From Verrucomicrobiaceae bacterium (GTDB taxonomy: Bacteria; Verrucomicrobiota; Verrucomicrobiia; Verrucomicrobiales; Verrucomicrobiaceae): a DNA stretch of 64,000 nucleotides. The DNA lies in the NCBI GenBank assembly GCA_016795365.1, contig JAEUHN010000009.1, positions 62,001 to 126,000 on the forward strand, written 5' to 3'. Both the position numbers and the translations under genes were made by a program. Position 1 is the stretch's first letter; each line of letters starts with the position of its first letter. Under the pieces are notes generated by a model. That model was not told where the DNA came from. It did not search any database and saw only the letters and a program-made list of their open reading frames with translations. Below are positions 36,022-43,566 of the stretch, one piece after another.

Positions 36022-36458
36022 CTCCGGGGATCATTATCACAGAGACTCCCGTGCGCGGGGTGAAGATCTACGAGACACGTCGCATCATCGACCACGATCG
36101 TGGTAATCTCACCGTGGCGGAGTTCGGCGAGGAGCTGCCCTTCGTGCCGCTGCGCTACTTCATCACCTACGAGATCCCTAGCTCGGCCACGCGCGGCGAG
36201 CACGCTCACAAGGAGTGCGAGCAGTTCCTGATTTGCACACGCGGCAGTTGTTCGGTGCTGGTGGATGATGGCACTCACAAGCAAGAGTTCCATCTCACAG
36301 CGCCCACGATCGGCATCTACGTGCCGCCCATGGTGTGGGCCACGGAATACAACCACTCCTTCGACAGCGCCTTGATGGTCTTCGCCTCGCATCGCTACGA
36401 TCCTGCTGACTACATCCGCGAGTATGATGAGTTCCTGCGGCTGGTGAAACAGGACTGA
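36018..36458 (+). CDS. FdtA/QdtA-type dTDP-4-keto-6-deoxyhexose isomerase
   Basis: A 146-residue cupin of the WxcM/FdtA family, which turns dTDP-4-keto-6-deoxyglucose into the 3-keto isomer. Catalytic His residues are in TRGEHAHKECEQFLIC, and the later VPPMVWATEYNHS fits the family. It is the last gene of the chain starting at 32055. With the DegT-type aminotransferase it points to dTDP-Fuc3N- or Qui3N-like sugar. No acetyltransferase (FdtC/QdtC) follows, so the sugar may stay unacetylated or be modified elsewhere. Confidence 0.9.
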   Translation: MTPGIIITETPVRGVKIYETRRIIDHDRGNLTVAEFGEELPFVPLRYFITYEIPSSATRGEHAHKECEQFLICTRGSCSVLVDDGTHKQEFHLTAPTIGIYVPPMVWATEYNHSFDSALMVFASHRYDPADYIREYDEFLRLVKQD

Positions 36459-36550
36459 CTCGAAACCCGTCAGCCCGGGGTTCATCGCAAGAGAAGGCTA
36501 GGAAACGGGGTTTCTAGCTCTGCGATTCATGTTTCACTTCCCGCGCGCTC

Positions 36551-37243
36551 ATGACGACTCCCATCATCGCTCTGCTGGTCATCACCCTCGTATCGCTGCT
36601 CGCGGTGCGTGTGGGAGCGACGGCGCTGATGATGACAGGGCTGAGCTGGGACACGGCGAGCTTTCAGAGCTACTCGGCCTTCTTCGGCGTGGGCTTCACC
36701 ACGCGGGAGGCGGAGATGGTGGTCAATCATCCGGTGCGCCGCCGCATCATCCGTGACCTGATTTTGGCGGGCAATATCGGACTCACTTCGGCGCTCGCCA
36801 CGCTCGTGGCCACGTTGATGCAGCATCCAGACTCGACGCATCCGCTGCTGCTGATCGGCATGTTGGTCGCGGTCATCGTGTTCATGTTTTACCTGTTCCG
36901 CGTAGGCTGGGTGCAGCGGGCCATCGACCACACGATTCAGCGTGCCCTCGAACACATGGGGCTCGTGCGCGTGCTCGACTACGAGATGCTGCTGCGCATT
37001 CAGAGCGGCTACTGCGTTTCCGAGATCGAGGTGCTGCCCGACACACCCGTGGTGAACAAGACGCTGCGTGAATCGCGCCCCTGGGATCACGGCGTTGTGA
37101 TCCTGGCAATCAAGCGCGATGGCACAACCATCGCTGGCCTGCCCGGTCCCACTGAGATGCTGCGCGTGGGCGATCTGCTCACGGTTTATGGTGAGGAGCA
37201 CAAGGTCAGGGCTGTGCTTCAGCCACCGCCACCTGCGGTCTGA
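36551..37243 (+). CDS. Membrane protein with C-terminal TrkA-C domain
   Basis: A 230-residue protein with an N-terminal membrane segment (PIIALLVITLVSLLAVRVGATAL), two more around residues 75-120, and a C-terminal TrkA-C (RCK-C) ligand-binding domain (about 155-225), with GYCVSEIEVLPDTPVVNKTL and MLRVGDLLTVYGEEHKV. TrkA-C domains sense small ligands in ion channels and transporters. No pore or transporter domain is present, so this may regulate a partner. Its 3' end overlaps the convergent CoA-transferase gene by 38 bases. Confidence 0.8.
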   Translation: MTTPIIALLVITLVSLLAVRVGATALMMTGLSWDTASFQSYSAFFGVGFTTREAEMVVNHPVRRRIIRDLILAGNIGLTSALATLVATLMQHPDSTHPLLLIGMLVAVIVFMFYLFRVGWVQRAIDHTIQRALEHMGLVRVLDYEMLLRIQSGYCVSEIEVLPDTPVVNKTLRESRPWDHGVVILAIKRDGTTIAGLPGPTEMLRVGDLLTVYGEEHKVRAVLQPPPPAV

Positions 37244-38660
37244 ACTCCATCTGATCGAGCACGTCGCGTTGCAAGTCGATACCAGGGGCGAGTTCGATCA
37301 GGCGCAGGCCCTCGGCTGTCAGCTCGAAGACGGCGCGCTCGGTGATGTATCGCACCCGCTGACCGCGCGCGATGGCGCTAGGGCCGTGGAAGCAGACGTG
37401 CTTGATACAGTTCACAAACTTCGCGTTCCTGCCCGCACGGAAGGTGGAGGTGAAGACGAGGCGTTTCGCAGCCGTAGCAATGTTCACGAAGCCGCCGACG
37501 CCCGCGAATCGATCCCCGAGCGAGGCCACATTAACGCTGCCCTCGGCATCAATCTCGACCGCGCCGAGCACCGCGATGTCGATGCCGCCGCCGTCGTAGA
37601 AGTCGAACTGCGAGGGCTGGTCGATGATCACCTCGGGGAAGGCGCTGCAACCAAAGCTAAGCCCAGACGCTGGCACGCCGCCAATGGGGCCGCTCTCGAC
37701 CGTGAGCGTGAAATCACCCAGCTTGCCCGTCTCTGCCGCGACCGCTGCCACCGCTTCGGGCAAGCCGATGCCGAGGTTCACGATGTCGCCGGATTGAATC
37801 TCCGCGAGAGCACGAGCGCCGATGCGCTTGCGTTCACCTTCCTCCATGACGGGGATGTTCTCCGCTCCGCCACTGACGACGTAGGCTTCGTTGAAGCTCT
37901 CGCCAAAGGTCTGGTCATGCATCACGCCACCGCTGGTGACGATGTAATCGACGAGGACTCCTGGCACGCGGACGGACTTCGGATCGGCGATCTGGTCGAT
38001 GACGCTCTCCACCTGCGCGATGACGATGCCGCCATGGTTCTTCGCCGCCTGCGCGATGGGCAGCACCTCACCGATGATGCCCTCGCAATCCATGCTGAGG
38101 TTGCCTTGCGTGTCGGCATAGGTGGCGCGGATCAGGCCGACATGAACGGGCACCGACTTGTAACGAAGCCAAGTCTCACCATCGAGTTCGATGAGTTCGA
38201 CCAAGTCCTCCACCGTGCTCGCGTTCATCTTTCCGCCGGTCTGGCGAGGGTCGATGAAGGTGTTGAGCCCCACCTTGGTGAAGACGCCGGGCCGTTTCGC
38301 TGCGATCTCGCGCAGCATCACAGAGAGCACGCCTTGAGGGAGGTTGTAGGCCTCCACTTCGTTGGCCAAAGCCATCGCCCCGAGCTTCGGTGCGAGGTTC
38401 CAGTGGCCGCCGATGATGCGTTTCAAAAGGCCGCGATGAGCCAGATGATTGAGACCCCGATCCGCGCGATCGCCTTGGCCGGCGCAGTAAAACAGAGTGA
38501 GGTCGCGCGGTTCGTGCGTGGTGAGAAATCGCTGCTCCAGCGCACTGGTGAGCATCTCAGGATGCGAGGCACCCACGAATCCTCCGACGACGACGGTGGC
38601 TCCGCTGGGAATGGCGGCGATGGCTTCGTGGGCAGGGCAAATTCGGGCGGGAGCGCGCAT
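37206..38660 (-). CDS. Acyl-CoA:carboxylate CoA-transferase
   Basis: A 484-residue fused two-domain CoA-transferase. The first domain carries SGATVVVGGFVGASHPEML, and the second carries VNLGIGLPEAVAAVA, followed by the catalytic Glu in LTVESGPIGG (about residue 322). This is the family I layout of propionate or acetate CoA-transferases, in which a Glu-CoA thioester forms. Length is slightly short against the ~520 residues of some relatives. It stands alone, so substrate preference is not assigned. Confidence 0.88.
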   Translation of the reverse strand: MRAPARICPAHEAIAAIPSGATVVVGGFVGASHPEMLTSALEQRFLTTHEPRDLTLFYCAGQGDRADRGLNHLAHRGLLKRIIGGHWNLAPKLGAMALANEVEAYNLPQGVLSVMLREIAAKRPGVFTKVGLNTFIDPRQTGGKMNASTVEDLVELIELDGETWLRYKSVPVHVGLIRATYADTQGNLSMDCEGIIGEVLPIAQAAKNHGGIVIAQVESVIDQIADPKSVRVPGVLVDYIVTSGGVMHDQTFGESFNEAYVVSGGAENIPVMEEGERKRIGARALAEIQSGDIVNLGIGLPEAVAAVAAETGKLGDFTLTVESGPIGGVPASGLSFGCSAFPEVIIDQPSQFDFYDGGGIDIAVLGAVEIDAEGSVNVASLGDRFAGVGGFVNIATAAKRLVFTSTFRAGRNAKFVNCIKHVCFHGPSAIARGQRVRYITERAVFELTAEGLRLIELAPGIDLQRDVLDQMEFRPQVAVAEAQP

Positions 38661-38753
38661 GGATGGAGGGCGCGTAGCACATCATTTTTCGCGGTGAACG
38701 TCTAGCCTTCATCTCTGATTTGAGATGCGCGCCGATGCGAGCTATCGACAGAC

Positions 38754-39791
38754 ATGGCATCCACATCTGAAAGCAAAGTCGTGCGCATTGGCATCATCGG
38801 CGCCGGGGACATCGTGAAGCAGCGGCATCTGCCCGCGCTCAAGGCCATGCCGGAGGTCAAGATCACGGCGGTGGCGAATACCTCACTCGCGAGTTCGAAG
38901 GCCTTCTGCGCCGAGCATGCGCCCGATGCGGAGGCGATCGAACGCTGGGAAGATGTGGCCAGTCATCCCAACGTCGATGTGGTGTGGATCGGTGCCACGC
39001 CCTGGCTGCACTGCCCGGCGACGCTGCTCGCGCTCGCCAATGGCAAGCACGTCTTCACCCAGGCCCGCATGGCCCGCGATCTGGCCGAGGCGGGCCAGAT
39101 GTGGGAGGCGTCGATTCGTTATCCTGAACTCGTGACTTCGATCTGCCCGGCTCCTCATGGCATGGCGGGTGGTGAGGTGGTGAAGAAGCTCATTGCCGAG
39201 GGAGCCATTGGCGATGTGCATCAGGTGGTGCTCAACAGCTTCAATGATGGTTGGTTTGATCCCGCGAAGCCTGCACATTGGCGGCAGCGCGTGGACGTCA
39301 GCGGCCTGCAGGTGCTCACTCTCGGCATCTACGTGGAGGTGCTGCACAAATGGCTGGGCGACATCACGGAGGTCCAGGCGGCCTCGGGACTAATGTTCCC
39401 ACAACGCGGCAATTACACGGTCGAGGTGCCGGATTACCTCCATGTGCTGTGCAAGTTCCGCAACGGTGCGCAGGGCGTGCTGATGTTCAGCGGCGTGGCC
39501 TCGCATCCGCCGGGCGATCAGGTGACGATCTTTGGCTCGGAAGGCACGCTGATCTACGACTTCGTGGCTGACACGATCAAGCTCGGCAAGCGCGGTGGAG
39601 CACTCGAAGACGTGCCGATCCCCGCCGACCTCCGTCGCACCTGGACGGTGGAGCGCGACTTCGTCAACGCGGTGCTCGATCCCTCGGCTCCCCGCCCGAA
39701 ACCCGACTTCATTGAGGGCATGCGATACATGCGCGTGGTGCAGGCCGTGGCGGTGGCCGAGGACAGCGGCGAGCGTCAGAACGTCTGCTGA
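38754..39791 (+). CDS. Gfo/Idh/MocA-family oxidoreductase
   Basis: A 345-residue NAD(P)-dependent oxidoreductase. The N-terminal Rossmann motif is IGIIGAGDIVKQRHLPAL. The classic EKP motif appears replaced around KHVFTQARMARD. The C-terminal domain starts near SICPAPHGMAGG and includes VLMFSGVASHPPGDQVTIFGSEG. Family members oxidise or epimerise sugars; the missing Lys/Pro pair suggests a variant active site. It is divergent from the CoA-transferase and overlaps the convergent hypothetical gene by 16 bases. Confidence 0.87.
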   Translation: MASTSESKVVRIGIIGAGDIVKQRHLPALKAMPEVKITAVANTSLASSKAFCAEHAPDAEAIERWEDVASHPNVDVVWIGATPWLHCPATLLALANGKHVFTQARMARDLAEAGQMWEASIRYPELVTSICPAPHGMAGGEVVKKLIAEGAIGDVHQVVLNSFNDGWFDPAKPAHWRQRVDVSGLQVLTLGIYVEVLHKWLGDITEVQAASGLMFPQRGNYTVEVPDYLHVLCKFRNGAQGVLMFSGVASHPPGDQVTIFGSEGTLIYDFVADTIKLGKRGGALEDVPIPADLRRTWTVERDFVNAVLDPSAPRPKPDFIEGMRYMRVVQAVAVAEDSGERQNVC

Positions 39792-40507
39792 TCAAGGTCG
39801 ATCCAGCCCTTTTCATCCGGCCGCCAGGAGGCCCTGAAGGCGTTGCCCTCAGCTAGGTGGCGATGCTCGAGGAGCACCAGTCGCTCATGCTGCGCCTGCG
39901 CGAGAATTTGTGGCCATGTGGAAGCCGTGACGGGCTGGCGATCGCCAGCGAGGGACATCACTTCGAAGCTACGATCCTTCGCCAGGAGATCCGGCAGCTG
40001 GCTCCAGGAGGAGAGGTTCAGTCCGCTAATCACCGCTCCTGGAGGCAGCGACGCAGGATCCAGCGGCCACGCCCGAGGCAGCACGCGTTGCAGGAGTGCG
40101 GCACGATGGGCACGCAGTTCCTTGCGCCAGAATTCACGGAGCGCGGGCAGGTGCAGGAGAAGCAAAACCACGGCCCAGGAGGTGCTGATCCCAGAGTCCT
40201 CGCCTAAATCTGTGATCAGCCAGAGGTAATCCTGCTGCTCGATACTGGCGGTGAACGGGCTGGCACCACGGGTCGGGACTTCTCCATTCAGATGGTTGCC
40301 GCTCCAGTTACTGACCCACTCGGGCGTCAATCCAAGAATGGTCTGTCCCTTCCCGAAGCGCCTTTTTAGCACGGTCGCAGCGACTTCCAGCCGGTTCAGG
40401 GCATGACCAAAGGTTCGCAGACGTCGTCCGACAGGACTGGGCAACGAGGAAAGTTCGAGGGAGCGCGTAAGCATGACCGGAGCAACGGACATCAAGATCG
40501 AACACAT
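39776..40507 (-). CDS. Hypothetical protein
   Basis: A protein of up to 243 residues with a basic N-terminal region and one weak hydrophobic stretch (STSWAVVLLLLHLPALREF, about 108-126). A run of PPGAVISGLNLSSWSQLPDLL and later QAQHERLVLLEHRHL is ordinary globular sequence. Met12 at 40474 is an equally good start. It is divergent from the pseudopilin gene. No family recognised; the long frame and codon use support a real gene. Confidence 0.6.
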   Translation of the reverse strand: MCSILMSVAPVMLTRSLELSSLPSPVGRRLRTFGHALNRLEVAATVLKRRFGKGQTILGLTPEWVSNWSGNHLNGEVPTRGASPFTASIEQQDYLWLITDLGEDSGISTSWAVVLLLLHLPALREFWRKELRAHRAALLQRVLPRAWPLDPASLPPGAVISGLNLSSWSQLPDLLAKDRSFEVMSLAGDRQPVTASTWPQILAQAQHERLVLLEHRHLAEGNAFRASWRPDEKGWIDLDQQTF

Positions 40508-40548
40508 GGGTTGACCAGGAGTCGAATAGAAACTTCTTTTTGAAAAAC

Positions 40549-40953
40549 ATGAACTCTATAACACCTCTAGCCCGAGTTAATCGGCTCAGGTCGTCAGCAT
40601 TCAGCCTTGTCGAGATGCTGATGGCGATCGCCATCATCGGCATCATGTCATCAATTACGTTGGTCTTTATCAGCCAACCACAGCGTGCGGCGATTATGGA
40701 GTCCGTTGATCGCAAGAATGCTGCGATGGTCGTTTCGATGGCCGTATGCGCCTCGGGGGCCGGGGCCAATCCGGTCGTGGATTCCGATGTGGAAGCTACG
40801 GTGCGCAAGCTGATGATCGGTGTGATTCCCGAGACCGGAGCCTTCCGGGGACGCAGGTTCGTTGTGTCTGGTATCACCGAAGAAAACCTTCCAGGCGTGG
40901 TGGGCCAGCTACAGATCACCGGCCATGAGCTGGCGCTGAAGCCAGCGAATTGA
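40549..40953 (+). CDS. Type IV pilin-like / pseudopilin protein
   Basis: A 134-residue protein with the prepilin signature: a short basic leader (RVNRLRSS), then AFSLVEMLMAIAIIGIMSSITLVFI, with the conserved Glu at position 5 of the mature part. The leader Gly is replaced by Ala before the Phe, a known but less common cleavage context. The short periplasmic domain is typical of minor pseudopilins. The ATG at 40549 is preferred to an in-frame TTG at 40540. No other secretion or pilus genes are nearby; orphan pseudopilins of this kind are frequent in Verrucomicrobia and Planctomycetes. Confidence 0.82.
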   Translation: MNSITPLARVNRLRSSAFSLVEMLMAIAIIGIMSSITLVFISQPQRAAIMESVDRKNAAMVVSMAVCASGAGANPVVDSDVEATVRKLMIGVIPETGAFRGRRFVVSGITEENLPGVVGQLQITGHELALKPAN

Positions 40954-41003
40954 TAAGACAAAATCGATCGAAGGATCGCTGCTGGTGAGTCGTTGAGCGA
41001 GCC

Positions 41004-41744
41004 ATGCCCAAGCTCCACGCGTCCCTGCTCTCTTTGTGTGTCATCGTCAGCACAGTCCTGGCTGACCAGCCTGCGCAGTCCCAGACATCGAAGTCCTTTG
41101 AGGGTCAGGTCACCCTGCCAGTGAAGTATGATTACCTGTTGTCCCTGCCTCAGGGCTACGAGGCAGAAACAACGAAGCGCTGGCCCCTTGTGATCTTCCT
41201 TCATGGTTCGGGCGAGCGTGGCACCAAGGTCGAGCAGGTCATGCGGCACGGCCCTCCCAAGCTGATCGCCGCAGGCAAGCCGATCCCCGCCATTGTCATC
41301 AGTCCGCAGTGCCAGCCTGGGCAGATTTGGAATCCCCACGCCGTTCATGCGCTCACGAAGCACGTCCAGGACAGCTATCGCGTGGACGCGGATCGTGTTT
41401 ATCTCACCGGTCTGAGCATGGGTGGGTTTGGCACCTGGGAGACTGCAATGGAATACCCGGCGACCTACGCAGCGCTGGTGCCCATCTGCGGCGGCGCAGG
41501 CGTTCGCTTCGTGATGGCCGAAAAGATCAAGCACATCCCGGTCTGGATTTTCCACGGCGAAAAGGATGCGGTGGTGGAACCCGCGTTCTCAAAGCGGATG
41601 AACGACGTGCTGATCAAGCTCGGAGCACAGCCCAAGCTGACGCTTTATCCCGACGCCGGTCACGACGCTTGGACTGCTACCTATGACAACCAGGCCATGT
41701 GGGACTGGCTCTTCCAGCAGAAGCGCGCGCCCGCTCGTCAGTAA
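41004..41744 (+). CDS. Secreted alpha/beta-hydrolase esterase
   Basis: A 246-residue hydrolase of the PHB-depolymerase/dienelactone-hydrolase-like group with a signal peptide (MPKLHASLLSLCVIVSTVLA). The triad is clear: Ser138 in GLSMGG, Asp188 in HGEKDAVV and His220 in DAGHDAW. The oxyanion-side motif is FLHGSGERG. Such enzymes hydrolyse feruloyl, acetyl or polyester bonds outside the cytoplasm. Its 3' end overlaps the convergent DUF3592 gene by 7 bases. Confidence 0.9.
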   Translation: MPKLHASLLSLCVIVSTVLADQPAQSQTSKSFEGQVTLPVKYDYLLSLPQGYEAETTKRWPLVIFLHGSGERGTKVEQVMRHGPPKLIAAGKPIPAIVISPQCQPGQIWNPHAVHALTKHVQDSYRVDADRVYLTGLSMGGFGTWETAMEYPATYAALVPICGGAGVRFVMAEKIKHIPVWIFHGEKDAVVEPAFSKRMNDVLIKLGAQPKLTLYPDAGHDAWTATYDNQAMWDWLFQQKRAPARQ

Positions 41745-42202
41745 ACCGGGTGCTTGGACAGCTGTGCGAAAGCCACCAGACAAATCGCCACCAGCAGCGC
41801 CACGACACCCCAGATCCAAGCCGTGGGCGAGGGACCTGGAGTCAGGACACTAAGCGATGGCAGCCAGGGAGCGTAGTGGACGGCCACCACATCATCCGGC
41901 CGCGGCGAGCGCTCCACATTGGAATCCAGTCCATCAAAAGTCCTCAGCACCAATGCGATGCTCTCATTCCCAGCGAAGCTGAGGCGGTCGCTGACGTAGC
42001 GCTTCCCATTCACCGAAAACTCGTAGCGCACGAGGTATTTGCCCTTCACACCTGCGCCCAGCAGGCCTTCACGTGACCATCCTGAGCTAGCGACCGTTCC
42101 CTCCGTGCGTGGCCACGACAGGCTGCTGTATTCGATGCCGATCTTGGCGGCGGCGGCCAGCAGCACAAGAACGGCGAGGACACGAAGAATCACAGCAGTC
42201 AT
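41738..42202 (-). CDS. DUF3592-like membrane protein
   Basis: A 154-residue protein with two membrane segments, one at each end (VILRVLAVLVLLAAAAKIG and WIWGVVALLVAICLVAFAQL). Between them lies a beta-rich outer domain with WPRTEGTVASSGWS, VRYEFSVNGKRYVSDR and VAVHYAPWLPSLSVL. This is the DUF3592 pattern, whose function is unknown. The ATG at 42202 puts the first membrane segment near the start. It is divergent from the PHP-type gene. Confidence 0.82.
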   Translation of the reverse strand: MTAVILRVLAVLVLLAAAAKIGIEYSSLSWPRTEGTVASSGWSREGLLGAGVKGKYLVRYEFSVNGKRYVSDRLSFAGNESIALVLRTFDGLDSNVERSPRPDDVVAVHYAPWLPSLSVLTPGPSPTAWIWGVVALLVAICLVAFAQLSKHPVY

Positions 42203-42291
42203 GGCGCGAGCGATAGCCGGATTGCGCAAGAAATGCAATGATCGTCACGACTGAGGCACTCGCCCTCATGTCGCACTCCTCCCCTTCACCC

Positions 42292-43554
42292 ATGAAACGC
42301 TCCCTTCTCTCGCTCGCCTTCCTCGGTCTCACATTCACCGCGCCCGCCGCTGATCAGTGGTTCAAAGGCAACACGCACACGCATTCGCTGTGGAGCGATG
42401 GCAATGACTTCCCCGAGATGATCACGGACTGGTATGCCTCACGCGGCTATCAGTTTCTCGCCCTCACGGATCACAATATCATTCACGCCACCGAGGTGTG
42501 GATGGGCACTCAAGCCATCGAGAAGCGGCGCAAGGCCCTGGGCAAAACGACGGTCGAAAAATACACCGCCCGCTTCGGCAAGGACTGGGTGCAGACGCGC
42601 GAACTCGACGGCCAGACCGAGGTGCGCCTGCGCAAGCTCGATGAGTATCGCCCGCTCTTCGAGAAGCCGGGCAAGTTCCTGCTCATTCAAGCCGAGGAGA
42701 TCAGCGCCAAGTTCGAGAAGTCGCCGATCCACATCAACGTGCTTAACAACCAAACGGTGCTTAAACCCGCCACCGGCAGCTCGATTGCCGAGACGATGCG
42801 AGCCAACCTGCTCGCGATCCTCGCTCACGAGAAAAGCAGCGGCCAGCCCATGCTCGCGCACCTCAATCACCCGAACTTCCAGTGGGCCATCACGCCTGAA
42901 GAGATCGCGGAGGTCCTGGAGGAGCAGTTCTTCGAGATCTACAACGGCCATCCCATGATCAACTACGAGGGCGACCAGCACCGCGCCGGAAACGAAAGGA
43001 TCTGGGACATCGTCAACACCCTGCGCACCGCCACGATGAAGGCTCCGCCCATGTTTGGTGTCGCCACCGACGATTCGCACCACTACCACGGCGAGGAGAG
43101 TTCGCCAGGTCGTGGCTGGGTCATGGTTCGTTCGCCCAAGCTCGATGCGGCATCCATCATCACATCCATGCGCGCTGGCGACTTCTACGCCTCCTCGGGC
43201 GTCACGTTGGACGAGCTGCAGGTCTCAGGCAAAACGCTGCGCCTCCGCATTCACGCCGAACCCGGTGTCACCTACATCACCCGCATCGTGGGCACGCCCG
43301 TCGGTTATGATGCAAAGACAGGCACGGTCAGCGTCGAGAGCGACAAGGTCCATCCCACGCGCACGACGTATTCCAGCGATGTGGGCAAGACCTTCGCCAC
43401 CATCGAAGGCACGGAGGTCAGCTACACGCCCACGGAAGACGTCCTCTACCTCCGCGCCGTGATCACCTCCAGCAAACCACACCCCAACCCCTCCTACGCA
43501 AATCAAACGGAGATGGCGTGGATTCAGCCTTGGGCCTTTGCCAACTCGCGGTAG
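42292..43554 (+). CDS. Secreted PHP-type metallohydrolase
   Basis: A 420-residue protein with a signal peptide (MKRSLLSLAFLGLTFTAPAA) and a PHP-like metal site. NTHTHSLWSDG and FLALTDHNIIH carry the first metal ligands, and MLAHLNHPNFQW and GVATDDSHHYHG carry later ones. This resembles the CehA/McbA carbamate-hydrolase group in layout, although no such activity should be assumed. The C-terminal ~130 residues form a beta-sandwich-like domain. The ATG at 42292 starts the signal peptide. It stands upstream of the 905-residue gene with a 12-base gap. Confidence 0.85.
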   Translation: MKRSLLSLAFLGLTFTAPAADQWFKGNTHTHSLWSDGNDFPEMITDWYASRGYQFLALTDHNIIHATEVWMGTQAIEKRRKALGKTTVEKYTARFGKDWVQTRELDGQTEVRLRKLDEYRPLFEKPGKFLLIQAEEISAKFEKSPIHINVLNNQTVLKPATGSSIAETMRANLLAILAHEKSSGQPMLAHLNHPNFQWAITPEEIAEVLEEQFFEIYNGHPMINYEGDQHRAGNERIWDIVNTLRTATMKAPPMFGVATDDSHHYHGEESSPGRGWVMVRSPKLDAASIITSMRAGDFYASSGVTLDELQVSGKTLRLRIHAEPGVTYITRIVGTPVGYDAKTGTVSVESDKVHPTRTTYSSDVGKTFATIEGTEVSYTPTEDVLYLRAVITSSKPHPNPSYANQTEMAWIQPWAFANSR

Positions 43555-43566
43555 AATGCAGGCCTC

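Noticed and set aside
36459-36550. Terminator after the FdtA-type gene (GAAAC...GTTTC near 36500)
   Set aside because: The stem is short, has an unpaired G and is not followed by a T-tract.
37119-38705. 528-codon plus-strand frame
   Set aside because: It is opposite the CoA-transferase, whose fold motifs are clear; the plus-strand sequence is rich in His/Asp/Arg with no domain.
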